Shown in pieces: positions 18,216 through 26,068 of a stretch of DNA of 64,000 bases. A model generated the notes under the pieces. That model had not been told where the DNA came from, ran no database searches, and saw nothing but the letters and a program-made list of their open reading frames with translations. Position 1 is the first letter of the stretch; each line of letters begins with the position of its first letter. Source of the stretch: CAXXOK01 sp964497495 (GTDB taxonomy: Bacteria; Bacillota; Clostridia; Christensenellales; Aristaeellaceae). The DNA is taken from contig CAZCCZ010000001.1 of NCBI GenBank assembly GCA_964497495.1, forward strand, positions 1 to 64,000, read 5' to 3'. The translations under genes and the position numbers were made by a program.

Positions 18216-19277
18216 ATGACCCACAAGCAGGCAAAAAAGCCCGCGAACGTACGCCTGGAGGCGGAAGAGCTTTCCATCCTGTGCGAGCAGATCGCCCTGA
18301 TCCTCCGCTCCGGCCTGCCGCTGCACGACGGCGTGGAGGCACTGGCCGAAAACTACCGCCAGACGCGGTTGGCCGGGAAACTGGATACGCTGTATCGGTC
18401 GGTGCTCAACACCGGCTCCCTGTACCAGGGCATCGTGGAAGCGGGCATTTTCCCGCGATATATGTCCGAAATGGCTTTGATCGGGGAACGCACGGGCGAA
18501 CTGGACAGCGTGATGGAAGGCCTGTCGCTGTACTATCACCGCGAGGCGAAGATCAAGCGGGCCGTCACCGGCGCCGTCGCCTATCCGCTGATCCTGGTGG
18601 CGATCATGGCCGTGCTGATCGTGGTGCTGATCGCGCGGGTGCTTCCCATCTTCCAGGATGTTTTCAGCAGCATGGGCATCGACGCGATTTCCAGCCCCTG
18701 GATGAGCGCGGGCGTTACGGCGGGCAAGATCGTGCTGATCGCTGCGGGCGCGCTGATCGCGCTGACGCTGATCGTGCTGCTGGCCATGCGGCTGGACCGC
18801 ACGGGGCGTTTCCGCACGCGCCTGTTCCGGTGGATCGCGCCTTTACGCCGCACGGAAGAGAAGATCAGCGCCAGCCGGTTTTCCTCCGTTATGGCGATGA
18901 TGCTGCGCAGCGGTTTTCCGCTTACGGAAAGTTTACGGCTGGTGGGCGGCGTGGTAGCCGGCAAAGATCTGGCCCACAGGGTGGAGGCATGCAACCGGGA
19001 CGTGCAGGAGGGCAAATCTTTCCCGGATGCCTTGGCGCGGCTGGGCCTTTTCGAGCCCCTGCACATGCGCATGATCCGCGTGGGCTTTCAGGCCGGCCAG
19101 ACCGACGCGGTCATGGCGCGGCTTGCCGAAATTTACGAGGACGAGGTGGACGACGCCATTACCCACGCCGTATCCGTGATCGAACCGACGCTTGTGGCGC
19201 TGATGTCGGTTATTATCGGCGCGATCCTGCTGGCGGTCATGCTGCCGCTGCTCTCGCTGATGGGCGGCATGGCCTGA
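18216..19277 (+). CDS. Type IV pilus / type II secretion inner-membrane platform protein (PilC/GspF family)
   Basis: 353 residues with the duplicated GspF domain: first copy about residues 15-140 (LCEQIALILRSGLPLHDGVE, GERTGELDSVM), second about 215-340 (FSSVMAMMLRSGFPLTESLR). Three membrane segments lie at about 130, 175 and 320-345. This protein couples the cytosolic ATPase to the growing pilus. It is somewhat shorter than usual (about 400) at the N-terminus. RBS TAAGGAGGT precedes the ATG at 18216. It is the best-conserved member of the cluster. Confidence 0.92.
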   Translation: MTHKQAKKPANVRLEAEELSILCEQIALILRSGLPLHDGVEALAENYRQTRLAGKLDTLYRSVLNTGSLYQGIVEAGIFPRYMSEMALIGERTGELDSVMEGLSLYYHREAKIKRAVTGAVAYPLILVAIMAVLIVVLIARVLPIFQDVFSSMGIDAISSPWMSAGVTAGKIVLIAAGALIALTLIVLLAMRLDRTGRFRTRLFRWIAPLRRTEEKISASRFSSVMAMMLRSGFPLTESLRLVGGVVAGKDLAHRVEACNRDVQEGKSFPDALARLGLFEPLHMRMIRVGFQAGQTDAVMARLAEIYEDEVDDAITHAVSVIEPTLVALMSVIIGAILLAVMLPLLSLMGGMA

Positions 19278-19305
19278 CCAAAGCGGAACGGAAAGGAGGC
19301 CGGCC

Positions 19306-19620
19306 ATGAAGGATCGAACGCTTCTGAAGGGAATCGTGGTGACGCTCGCTACGTTTCTGGCGATGCTGATCCTGCTGTATCTGGGGCTCGGAGCCGTGGG
19401 TTCCCGCAACGACGCGGAACTGACCGCGTCGCTGAAGGATTCCGTGTTGCGCTCCCTGCTTACCTGCTACGCTGTGGAGGGGCGTTACCCCGCCGACGTA
19501 TCGTACCTTCAGGAACACTACGGCCTGACGTACGACGGCGACCGTTACATCGTCGCCCTGCACGCCTTCGCCGAAAACCTGCTGCCCGTCGTAGACGTGT
19601 TGCGCGTCGGGGAGGTGTGA
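19306..19620 (+). CDS. Small membrane-anchored protein, possible pseudopilin-like
   Basis: 104 residues: one N-terminal membrane helix (GIVVTLATFLAMLILLYLGL) and an extracytoplasmic part. LLTCYAVEGRYPADVSYLQEHYGL resembles the region found after the helix in minor pseudopilins. The prepilin-peptidase cleavage motif is not present, so it may be an assembly factor rather than a processed pilin. GGAGG lies 7 nt before the ATG. The next start is 2 nt beyond its stop. Confidence 0.65.
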   Translation: MKDRTLLKGIVVTLATFLAMLILLYLGLGAVGSRNDAELTASLKDSVLRSLLTCYAVEGRYPADVSYLQEHYGLTYDGDRYIVALHAFAENLLPVVDVLRVGEV

Positions 19621-19622
19621 CC

Positions 19623-20129
19623 ATGAGCAAATCCAGACCGCCCGCGTCCCACAGCATCTCCTCCGTGTTCATCTTCGTACTGATCGGGCTCTTCGCGGTA
19701 TCCTCGCTCACCCTCACGCTCATCGGCACGCGCGTCTACCGCCGGGTCACGGTCGCCGCGGCGGAAAACAGCGACGCCCAGATGGTACTGAGCTATCTGT
19801 GCAACAAAGTCCGCACTTTCGATTCCAAGGATAACGTAGCGCTGGCCGAGCGGAACGGTGTTCCCGTGCTCTGCCTGTATGAGAACATCGAGGGCGAGCG
19901 TTACGAAACCGACGTGTACGCTTACGAAGGCGCGCTTTGGGAGCGCTTCGTGCCCGCCGATGGCGCCGCTTTCGACCCCGCGGAGGGCGAGCGGCTGGTG
20001 AACGTCGATTCGCTGCGTTTCTCCATGCTTTCCCCAAGCCTGCTGGAAGCCGCCGTGGTGATGCCCGGCGGCGACGCGCGCACCCTGCACGTGGCGCTGC
20101 GCGCCGGCGACGCGAAGGAGGCGAACTGA
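19623..20129 (+). CDS. DUF4860-like pilin-type membrane protein
   Basis: 168 residues from the ATG at 19623 (GGGGAGGTG upstream). One membrane helix (ISSVFIFVLIGLFAVSSLTLTLIG) is followed by an extracytoplasmic alpha/beta domain. The sequence fits the DUF4860 family, which occurs in clostridial pilus-like clusters. No canonical G/FTLxE cleavage site is visible: the N-terminus is KSRPPASHSISSVFIFVL. A stalk or minor-pilin role is inferred from the operon. Confidence 0.7.
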   Translation: MSKSRPPASHSISSVFIFVLIGLFAVSSLTLTLIGTRVYRRVTVAAAENSDAQMVLSYLCNKVRTFDSKDNVALAERNGVPVLCLYENIEGERYETDVYAYEGALWERFVPADGAAFDPAEGERLVNVDSLRFSMLSPSLLEAAVVMPGGDARTLHVALRAGDAKEAN

Positions 20130-20131
20130 CC

Positions 20132-20533
20132 ATGCGGGATCACCGCGGTAACACGCTGCTGATCGAAATCGTGATCGTTATCCTATTCTTCGCGCTGTCC
20201 CAGGCCATCGTATTACAGGTGTTCGCCAGGGCACAGCAGGTGAACCATAACACGGAACTCACGAACCATGCGCTCATGCGCGCGGAGGACGCCGCAGAAA
20301 CGCTGGCCGTCAGCAGCGACGCGGACGCGGCGCTGGTTTCGCTGGGCTTTGTCCGGAACGGGGACGCCTATTCGCTTACGGATGACGAAGGGTACCGGCT
20401 GACCGCGACAGTCCTCCGCTTCACGCAGTCCGCAGGGGTGCTGACCACCGTGGAGCTGACCGGCTACAGTGACGATACGGAGCTGTTCACACTCCCGGCG
20501 GTGCGTTACGGGGAGGAGGCGGGCACGCCATGA
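20132..20533 (+). CDS. Prepilin-like protein with variant N-terminal motif
   Basis: 133 residues. The N-terminus RGNTLLIEIVIVILFFALS is close to a type IV prepilin methylation motif (G followed by hydrophobics and Glu), with Glu at +6 instead of +5 and Asn at +1. The body carries the alternating strands of a minor pilin. The start is 2 nt after the preceding stop, and the next gene overlaps its stop as ATGA. It is the best candidate for a processed pilin in the cluster. Confidence 0.7.
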   Translation: MRDHRGNTLLIEIVIVILFFALSQAIVLQVFARAQQVNHNTELTNHALMRAEDAAETLAVSSDADAALVSLGFVRNGDAYSLTDDEGYRLTATVLRFTQSAGVLTTVELTGYSDDTELFTLPAVRYGEEAGTP

Positions 20534-20985
20534 AACAGCGCGGCGAGTACCGGGCCGGCGTAGGCGCCAGCTCCATTCTGATGATCCTGGTCGTGCTGGC
20601 GCTGGCGGCGCTGAGCCTGCTTTCCCTTAGCAGCGCGCGCAACAACGAGGCCCTTTCCCAACGCAACCTGGCCATGACCCTGTCTTATTACGGAGCCGCC
20701 GCCGGGGCGCAACGTACGCTGGCCGCGATGGACGCGTTGGTTGCGGAGAACCCCGGCGCGGATGCGGAACGCCTGAACGAACTGTTTGCGGCCCATAGCC
20801 TGGACACGGTAACGGTTTCGGACGGCGGCGCGTTCGCCTTCTCGCTGGACGCAGGTGCGGAGCGCTTACTGGTCGTGGAGGGCGTGCTGTCGCCCGGCGC
20901 AACGCCGCGCTGCGCGCTGACCCGTCACGAACTGGTCAACCGCCCGGCGGGCGAGGAAGGCGGCGTGGAACTGCTGATCCGCTGA
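20530..20985 (+). CDS. Small single-helix membrane protein of the pilus cluster (PilX-like position)
   Basis: 151 residues: a short basic N-terminus, one membrane helix (SSILMILVVLALAALSLLSLSS), then AARNNEAL-type helix and a small extracytoplasmic domain. The helix followed by SSARNNEALSQRN recalls PilX-type minor proteins that lack a cleavage motif. The ATG overlaps the previous stop. No enzymatic motif. Confidence 0.65.
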   Translation: MKQRGEYRAGVGASSILMILVVLALAALSLLSLSSARNNEALSQRNLAMTLSYYGAAAGAQRTLAAMDALVAENPGADAERLNELFAAHSLDTVTVSDGGAFAFSLDAGAERLLVVEGVLSPGATPRCALTRHELVNRPAGEEGGVELLIR

Positions 20986-21050
20986 CGCGGCGGAAATGCG
21001 ATGTGCAGAGAAACCCTCGTATTTTACAACGGAAGCTGGGAACTGCTTAC

Positions 21051-22121
21051 ATGGAAGAAACGAATTACGACCTGGAAGAAATTCTGCGCCTGATTCTGGA
21101 AAAGAAGGGCTCGGACGTCTATATCGTTCCGGGCGCGCAGATCACGGCCAAGATCAACGATCAGCTGGAGCCGCTGTCCGAAAACAAGCTGGGGCTCAGC
21201 GAGTGCGAAGGGCTGATCCGCCAGATCTATCTGCGGGCGGATAACCGGCCCACCAAGCGCCTGCAGGAGGACGGCGACGACGATTTCTCCTTCGGCCTGG
21301 CCCGGTTGGGGCGTTTTCGGTGTAACGCCTTCAAGCAACGGGGCACGCTGGCGGCGGTGCTGCGTGTGGTACCCTTTACCCTGCCGGACGCTACGGCCCT
21401 GCATATTCCCGACGCAGTGCTTGCCCTGAGCCAGAGGAAGCGCGGCATGGTACTGGTCACCGGTCCCGCGGGCAGCGGAAAAACCACCACGCTCGCCTGC
21501 ATTATCGACCGCATCAACCAGAACCGTTCCAGCCACATCATCACGCTGGAAGACCCTATCGAGTACATCCATCCGCACAAGAAATGCCTGGTCACACAGC
21601 GGGAGATTGAGAACGACACCCGCGACTTCGCCCATGCGCTACGCGCCTCGCTACGGGAGGCGCCGGACGTGATTCTGCTGGGCGAAATGCGCGATTTCGA
21701 AACCATCCAGACGGCGCTGACCGCCGCGGAAACCGGGCACCTGCTCTTATCCACGCTGCACACGCTGGGCGCGGGCAAGACCATCGACCGCATCATCGAC
21801 GTGTTCCCCTCGGGGCAGCAGCAGCAGGTGCGCATCCAGCTCTCGATGGTGCTGCAGGCCGTTGTGAGCCAGCAGTTGATCCCCACCGTGGACGGCGGCA
21901 TCGCGCCCGCGTTCGAGGTAATGATCGTCAACAGCGCCATTTCCAACATCATCCGCGAAAACAAGATGCAACAGATCGACAATGTGATCTATGCCGGAGC
22001 CGGAGAAGGCATGATCTCCATGGATAACGACATCCTGCGCCTGTACCGGGCCGGCCGCATCTCAGCGGAAAACGCACTGCTGTACGCCTCCAGCCCCGAC
22101 GTGCTCAAGAAAAGGCTATAG
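21051..22121 (+). CDS. pilT: PilT-like ATPase of the GspE/PilT family
   Basis: 356 residues from the ATG at 21051; a GTG 16 codons upstream is also possible, but PilT proteins open with a motif like MEETNYDLEEIL. Walker A GPAGSGKTTT (about residue 138), the Asp box ITLEDPIEY, Walker B ILLGEMRD, the His box STLHTLGAGKTIDRIID, and a C-terminal AISNIIRENK that matches the AIRNLIRE motif peculiar to PilT retraction ATPases. It therefore groups with PilT rather than the PilB/GspE assembly ATPases, whose zinc tetra-cysteine motif is absent. It is the only ATPase in the cluster. Confidence 0.92.
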   Translation: MEETNYDLEEILRLILEKKGSDVYIVPGAQITAKINDQLEPLSENKLGLSECEGLIRQIYLRADNRPTKRLQEDGDDDFSFGLARLGRFRCNAFKQRGTLAAVLRVVPFTLPDATALHIPDAVLALSQRKRGMVLVTGPAGSGKTTTLACIIDRINQNRSSHIITLEDPIEYIHPHKKCLVTQREIENDTRDFAHALRASLREAPDVILLGEMRDFETIQTALTAAETGHLLLSTLHTLGAGKTIDRIIDVFPSGQQQQVRIQLSMVLQAVVSQQLIPTVDGGIAPAFEVMIVNSAISNIIRENKMQQIDNVIYAGAGEGMISMDNDILRLYRAGRISAENALLYASSPDVLKKRL

Positions 22122-22124
22122 CGG

Positions 22125-22643
22125 ATGGAACGCATCCTGATATTGGGCTGCGGCGGCAGCGGCAAATCCACGCTGGCGCGCGAGCTTGGGCGGCGGCTGG
22201 GCCTTCCGGTGGTCCATCTGGACCGTATCTTCTGGCAAAGCGGCTGGACGCACCTATCCCGGGAGGCGTTCGAAGCGCAGCTTGAGGCGTCTCTGGCCGA
22301 ACCCCGCTGGGTGATCGACGGCGATTACAACCGCACGCTCCCCCTTCGCCTTTCCCGGTGCGACACGGCCGTCTATCTGGATTATTCCCGCTTCACCTGC
22401 CTGTGCGGCGTTGTGAAGCGCGTGCTCGCAAACCGCGGCCGTACCCGCCCCGACATGGCGGACGGCTGCCCCGAGCGCGCGGACGCGGAATTTCTCCGTT
22501 GGATCTGGACGTTTAAGCAAAAGGTACGGCCCGGCAATCTGGCGACGCTGGCGGAGGCCGAGAAAAACGGAGTGACGGTGGTGCGGCTCAGGAACCGCAG
22601 GGAATGCAGGAAGTGGATGCAGGCTTTATCGGTAGGGTTGTAA
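22125..22643 (+). CDS. P-loop NTPase, adenylate-kinase-like / topology-modulation family
   Basis: 172 residues with Walker A LGCGGSGKSTLARELG at the N-terminus, then HLDRIFWQSGWTHLSREAF and WVIDGDYNRT. This pattern is shared by the FlaR-like, DNA-topology-modulation-type small kinases. The substrate is unknown. It starts 3 nt after pilT, so it belongs to the same transcript, but no functional link is evident. Confidence 0.82.
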   Translation: MERILILGCGGSGKSTLARELGRRLGLPVVHLDRIFWQSGWTHLSREAFEAQLEASLAEPRWVIDGDYNRTLPLRLSRCDTAVYLDYSRFTCLCGVVKRVLANRGRTRPDMADGCPERADAEFLRWIWTFKQKVRPGNLATLAEAEKNGVTVVRLRNRRECRKWMQALSVGL

Positions 22644-22657
22644 AGCAGGTGAAATTC

Positions 22658-22700
22658 AAAGCGGCGTCCCCAGCTATGCCGTAGGCACCGCTTTACATTT
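22658..22700 (+). terminator. Possible terminator after the pilus operon
   Basis: A 9-bp stem (AAAGCGGCG with CACCGCTTT, one G-U pair) with a 19-nt loop, followed by ACATTTTCC, between two converging genes. Confidence 0.45.
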
Positions 22701-22709
22701 TCCGTTAGT

Positions 22710-23765
22710 TTACCCGATCTTCTCCCCGCACTCCGGGCAGAACTTCGTGCCGGGCTGCACTTCCCTGCCGCACTTGGGGCACTTGACCGCCACGCTCTGC
22801 GGAGCGCCGCACTCGGGGCAGAACCGGCTGTCCGCGGGGATGGGCTTGCCGCAGGCCACGCAGGGCACGGTAGCCGCCTTCGGGGCAGGTTGCGTCTGCT
22901 GCGCGCCGCCGACGCTCTGGGCAAACATCTGGCCCATGGCCGCGCCCGCGCCCATGCCAACGCCCATACCGGCCATGCCGCCGTTGGGGTTGTTGGCCGC
23001 CTCGCGCATCGCTTCGGCCGCCTGGTACTGCGTATATTTGTTCAGGTCGCCCACCACGCCCATCGACGTACGTTTGTCGATGCTCTTTTCCACTTCTTCG
23101 GGCAGGCTGATGTTCTCGATCACGAAGCTGGTCAGCGTCAGGCCCAGCGCTTCCACCTTGGGGTTCAAGGCCTTGAGCGCGTACTGGCTCAGTTCCTCGT
23201 AGTTGGCCGCCAGATCCAGCGCGGGGATCTTGCTTTCGGCGATGGCGTCGCTAAGGCCGGATACCAGTGTGCGCTTGATCTGCCCTTCCACGTCCTCCAC
23301 GGTGAACATGGCGTTAGTGCCGAACACTTCCTTCAGGAAGGTTTCGGGCTTGCCCACGCGGAAGGCGAAGATGCCGAAGGCGCGGACGCGGATCATGCCG
23401 AACTCGGTGTCCCGCATCATCACGGGGTTGCTGGTGCCCCATTTGCGGTCGAGAAACTGCTTGGTGTTGATAAAATACACTTCCGCCTTGAAGGGCGAGT
23501 TAAATCCGAATTTCCACGCCTTCAGCGCCGTCAGGATCGGCATGTTCTGGGTGGTCAGCTCGTAGCGGCCGGACTGGTAAACGTCTGCAAGCTGGCCTTC
23601 GTTGACGAACACGGCCACCTGGCTTTCGCGCACGGTGAGCTGCGCGCCCATCATGATGTCCTTGCCGTTGCGGTCGTAGCGGTGCACCATGGTGTTTTGC
23701 GTGTCGTCCGTCCATTCGATCACGTCGATCAGTTGGCTGTTCACGATGTTCTTAAAAAGCCCCAT
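22710..23765 (-). CDS. SPFH-domain protein with C-terminal zinc ribbons
   Basis: 351 residues, YdjI/virion-core-like. The SPFH (band-7) domain covers about residues 20-240, then a Gly/Ala/Met-rich linker, then two zinc-ribbon units ending in FCPECG: CVACGKPIPADSRFCPECG (about 300) and CPKCGREVQPGTKFCPECG (about 325). There is no signal peptide. Such proteins form membrane-associated rings or scaffolds, and the B. subtilis relative is linked to envelope stress and membrane-organising proteins. The ATG has AGAGAGGAG upstream. The following gene on the same strand starts 33 nt upstream of it and may share the transcript. Confidence 0.88.
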   Translation of the reverse strand: MGLFKNIVNSQLIDVIEWTDDTQNTMVHRYDRNGKDIMMGAQLTVRESQVAVFVNEGQLADVYQSGRYELTTQNMPILTALKAWKFGFNSPFKAEVYFINTKQFLDRKWGTSNPVMMRDTEFGMIRVRAFGIFAFRVGKPETFLKEVFGTNAMFTVEDVEGQIKRTLVSGLSDAIAESKIPALDLAANYEELSQYALKALNPKVEALGLTLTSFVIENISLPEEVEKSIDKRTSMGVVGDLNKYTQYQAAEAMREAANNPNGGMAGMGVGMGAGAAMGQMFAQSVGGAQQTQPAPKAATVPCVACGKPIPADSRFCPECGAPQSVAVKCPKCGREVQPGTKFCPECGEKIG

Positions 23766-23798
23766 ACCGCAAACTCCTCTCTTTCTTGCCGCGTGCCT

Positions 23799-24599
23799 TC
23801 AACGCTTGCCGCAGTCGGCGGCAAAATCGGTCAGCCCGTCCCGAAGGCACAGTTCGGAAACGGTCATGGAAAGCCCCAGATAATTCTGCACCTGCAGTAT
23901 CGTTTCTTCAATATACTTCTTCGCCTTCGGCAGCGACACGGCGTGCCCGTCGTCCCCGTACCGGGGGCAGATCACCAGGCGAATCTCCTCCGGGGAAAGG
24001 ACGGCCAGATGAATGGACTGATGGTCGTGCTCCTCGCCGAAGAAGTTTTGAAGCGCCGTGCCAAGCCGTTCGCTGCCGTAATGCCACCGTCCGGTGATGA
24101 ACGCGTCCCCCTCGGGAACGGTCAGGCGGGCAAAAACGCAGGGCGCCTTCGGATCGTCCGTGCAACGGTACATGCGCTCGTGCGACAGAATATACTCCCT
24201 GGAGGGCGCCAGCCCTGAAAGAAGCCGTTTACGCCAGCGCCTGCGCGCGAGCGCGAAGTAATATCCTTCGTCGTAATCGTCGTTGGAATCGTCGGTGTGA
24301 AGCTGATTGAGCAGCCATTCCACCTCGCGGATGATCTCCATTTGCCGTTCCGCGTCCGTGCCGATTTCAAAGAACGGCATGTTGGGCGCATTCTCGTTCA
24401 GCCACCGCTCCAGTTCGCGGTATTCCGGGTCTCCGTCCAGCGCGATGGCGTCGATGTGGTGCTTGTGCATACATTCGACGGCTTCCGGAACGGTCTTGCG
24501 CAGACGGGGTTGTTTAAAGCCCATCGCTTCCCACCCCTGCATGGAAGCGAACATCTCCTCCACCCGCTGGTCCCGCGTGACGATAAGAAGCCTGTACAC
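23799..24599 (-). CDS. Degenerate response-regulator-like protein without DNA-binding domain
   Basis: 266 residues from a GTG with GGAGGG upstream. The first 75 or so residues (YRLLIVTRDQRVEEM to PNMPFFEIG) have the size and strand pattern of a receiver domain. The acidic pair after the first strand reads TRD, and the phospho-acceptor region reads ALDGDPEY, so phosphorylation is doubtful. The middle and end (about 140-266) resemble the GGDEF-like middle domain of YesN-type regulators, but the AraC helix-turn-helix that should follow is missing. It could be a remnant or a ligand- or partner-binding regulator. A good promoter lies at 24633-24661. Confidence 0.55.
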   Translation of the reverse strand: MYRLLIVTRDQRVEEMFASMQGWEAMGFKQPRLRKTVPEAVECMHKHHIDAIALDGDPEYRELERWLNENAPNMPFFEIGTDAERQMEIIREVEWLLNQLHTDDSNDDYDEGYYFALARRRWRKRLLSGLAPSREYILSHERMYRCTDDPKAPCVFARLTVPEGDAFITGRWHYGSERLGTALQNFFGEEHDHQSIHLAVLSPEEIRLVICPRYGDDGHAVSLPKAKKYIEETILQVQNYLGLSMTVSELCLRDGLTDFAADCGKR

Positions 24600-24632
24600 T
24601 CGCAACCCTCCAGATCTTTGACGATCATCCCC

Positions 24633-24661
24633 ATTATACCTAATCACGGTGCAAATATCAA
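24633..24661 (-). promoter_or_regulatory. Sigma-A promoter of the response-regulator-like gene
   Basis: Minus strand: TTGATA (24661-24656), 17-nt spacer, TATAAT (24638-24633). Confidence 0.75.
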
Positions 24662-24749
24662 CGTTTTTGGCAATTTGCGTCCGCCGGCCGCGACGCGGAT
24701 TGTCCCGACGCCGCCTTTCCGGGGTTCGTCCGGCCCGTTCTTCCCCGCC

Positions 24750-25841
24750 TTACTCGGCGAAGCGATAGCCGTTTCGCCCGGCTTTCTTGGCTCTGTAAAG
24801 CGCCGCGTCCGCCTTGCAGAACAGGGTCTCGTATTCCGTGCCCTGACCGGGGCATATCGCAATACCGATGCTGCAGGTCAGCGCGCCGTTAAAATCCTTC
24901 ACGCGAGTATCCCGCGCGGCGGCGCAGACGGCTTCGACGCGGCGCGTGATCAGCGCGCGGTCCTCGGTCCGCTTCATGAGGACGATAAACTCGTCGCCGC
25001 CGATGCGGCCCACGACGTCCTGCGTGCGAAAGAGGGCAAGCAACGTTTCGCCGAACAATTCCAGCGCGTTATCGCCCGCCTGGTGGCCCAGGGCGTCGTT
25101 GATCAGCTTGAACTGGTCCAGGTCGATCACCATCAGCGCCGCGCCCTCGCCTCCGCGTTTCAGGTACGCCCTGCAAGCGGATTCCGCCGTGGTCTTGTTC
25201 AGCAACCCCGTCAGGCCGTCGGTGCTGGAGCGGTACATCAGCTCGCTTTGCAGATGATAGTCCCGCAGGCGTATGGACAGCATCTCCATTGCAGCCATCA
25301 GGCTCAGCGCCCAGGTTACGACGGCGATGGCGATATCCTGGCCGAAATGCTCCGGCGTCTTGATCCCGGCGCTTAGCCATAGAAACGCGCCGCACGCGGT
25401 CGTTACAGTTGCGGCAGTCAGCCAGGGCGGCAGGATGAAAGTGATCGTCAGAACGATAAGGAACGGCGAAAAAAAGATACCGGCTTCGTCCGGGGAGGCG
25501 ACGGTGGAAACATACACCGTCAGCGCGTACAGAGGCAGAAGAAACAGGCGGCAAAGGGCGCGGACGCTTTGCGGGCGGCGCCGCAACTTCCTTGCGTCCG
25601 TACGCGTCAGCACAATCAGCACGACCACCGGCAGCGTGGCGGCCAGGCACGCGACGAGATATCCTCCCCGTTTTCCGTCCAGGCTTCCGCCGACCGTCAT
25701 CACCGCGAGAATCGCCAGCGCGATGACCGACGCCCGTTTCAGCGTGAAGAAGTTGACGTTGGCGATCTGGTGGCTACCATTTCGGAAAAAATCACTTCGA
25801 AGCGCGATATAATTCTTCAAAGATCGTCTGATCTCGCGCAA
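24750..25841 (-). CDS. Membrane-bound diguanylate cyclase (GGDEF)
   Basis: Makes the second messenger c-di-GMP from GTP. About six membrane helices (residues about 35-190) form a sensory or anchor module. A linker helix then leads to an intact GGDEF domain with STDGLTGLLNK, LDQFKLINDALGH and the active-site RIGGDEFIVL (about residue 281). No RxxD inhibitory site is clear just upstream, so product feedback is uncertain. I prefer the TTG start at 25841, which has CGGGAGGG at the right distance; the frame is open 10 codons further, to an ATG. Promoter at 25905-25933. c-di-GMP control of pili or matrix would fit other genes in this window, but no effector is seen here. Confidence 0.9.
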   Translation of the reverse strand: MREIRRSLKNYIALRSDFFRNGSHQIANVNFFTLKRASVIALAILAVMTVGGSLDGKRGGYLVACLAATLPVVVLIVLTRTDARKLRRRPQSVRALCRLFLLPLYALTVYVSTVASPDEAGIFFSPFLIVLTITFILPPWLTAATVTTACGAFLWLSAGIKTPEHFGQDIAIAVVTWALSLMAAMEMLSIRLRDYHLQSELMYRSSTDGLTGLLNKTTAESACRAYLKRGGEGAALMVIDLDQFKLINDALGHQAGDNALELFGETLLALFRTQDVVGRIGGDEFIVLMKRTEDRALITRRVEAVCAAARDTRVKDFNGALTCSIGIAICPGQGTEYETLFCKADAALYRAKKAGRNGYRFAE

Positions 25842-25904
25842 TACGTCCACCCTCCCGGCCTGTCGGCACACGGCGTTCCGTTTCCGGTTTTTTCGTGCAG
25901 ACGC

Positions 25905-25933
25905 ATTATATCCTACCCGTCGCGATTGTGCAA
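25905..25933 (-). promoter_or_regulatory. Sigma-A promoter of the diguanylate cyclase gene
   Basis: Minus strand: TTGCAC (25933-25928), 17-nt spacer, TATAAT (25910-25905). Confidence 0.75.
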
Positions 25934-25964
25934 TATTTAGACTATTTAGTCGATCATTTGCATC

Positions 25965-26028
25965 GTGCCCGGCCGCGCGCGGCCGGGCACGGAAAAGGCG
26001 CGTCCGTTTCTACTGGCGCGCCTTTTCC
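25965..26028 (-). terminator. Two abutting perfect hairpins after the proline-rich protein
   Basis: 25965-25990 is a 26-bp perfect palindrome (GTGCCCGG...CCGGGCAC). Directly next to it, 25991-26028 has a perfect 12-bp stem (GGAAAAGGCGCG / CGCGCCTTTTCC) with a 14-nt loop. They follow the stop at 26069 on the minus strand and probably end that transcript, although there is no T run after the outer one. Confidence 0.6.
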
Positions 26029-26068
26029 GAAAGCAGGCGGGCCGGACGCTTTTCCCGCGTCCGGTTTC

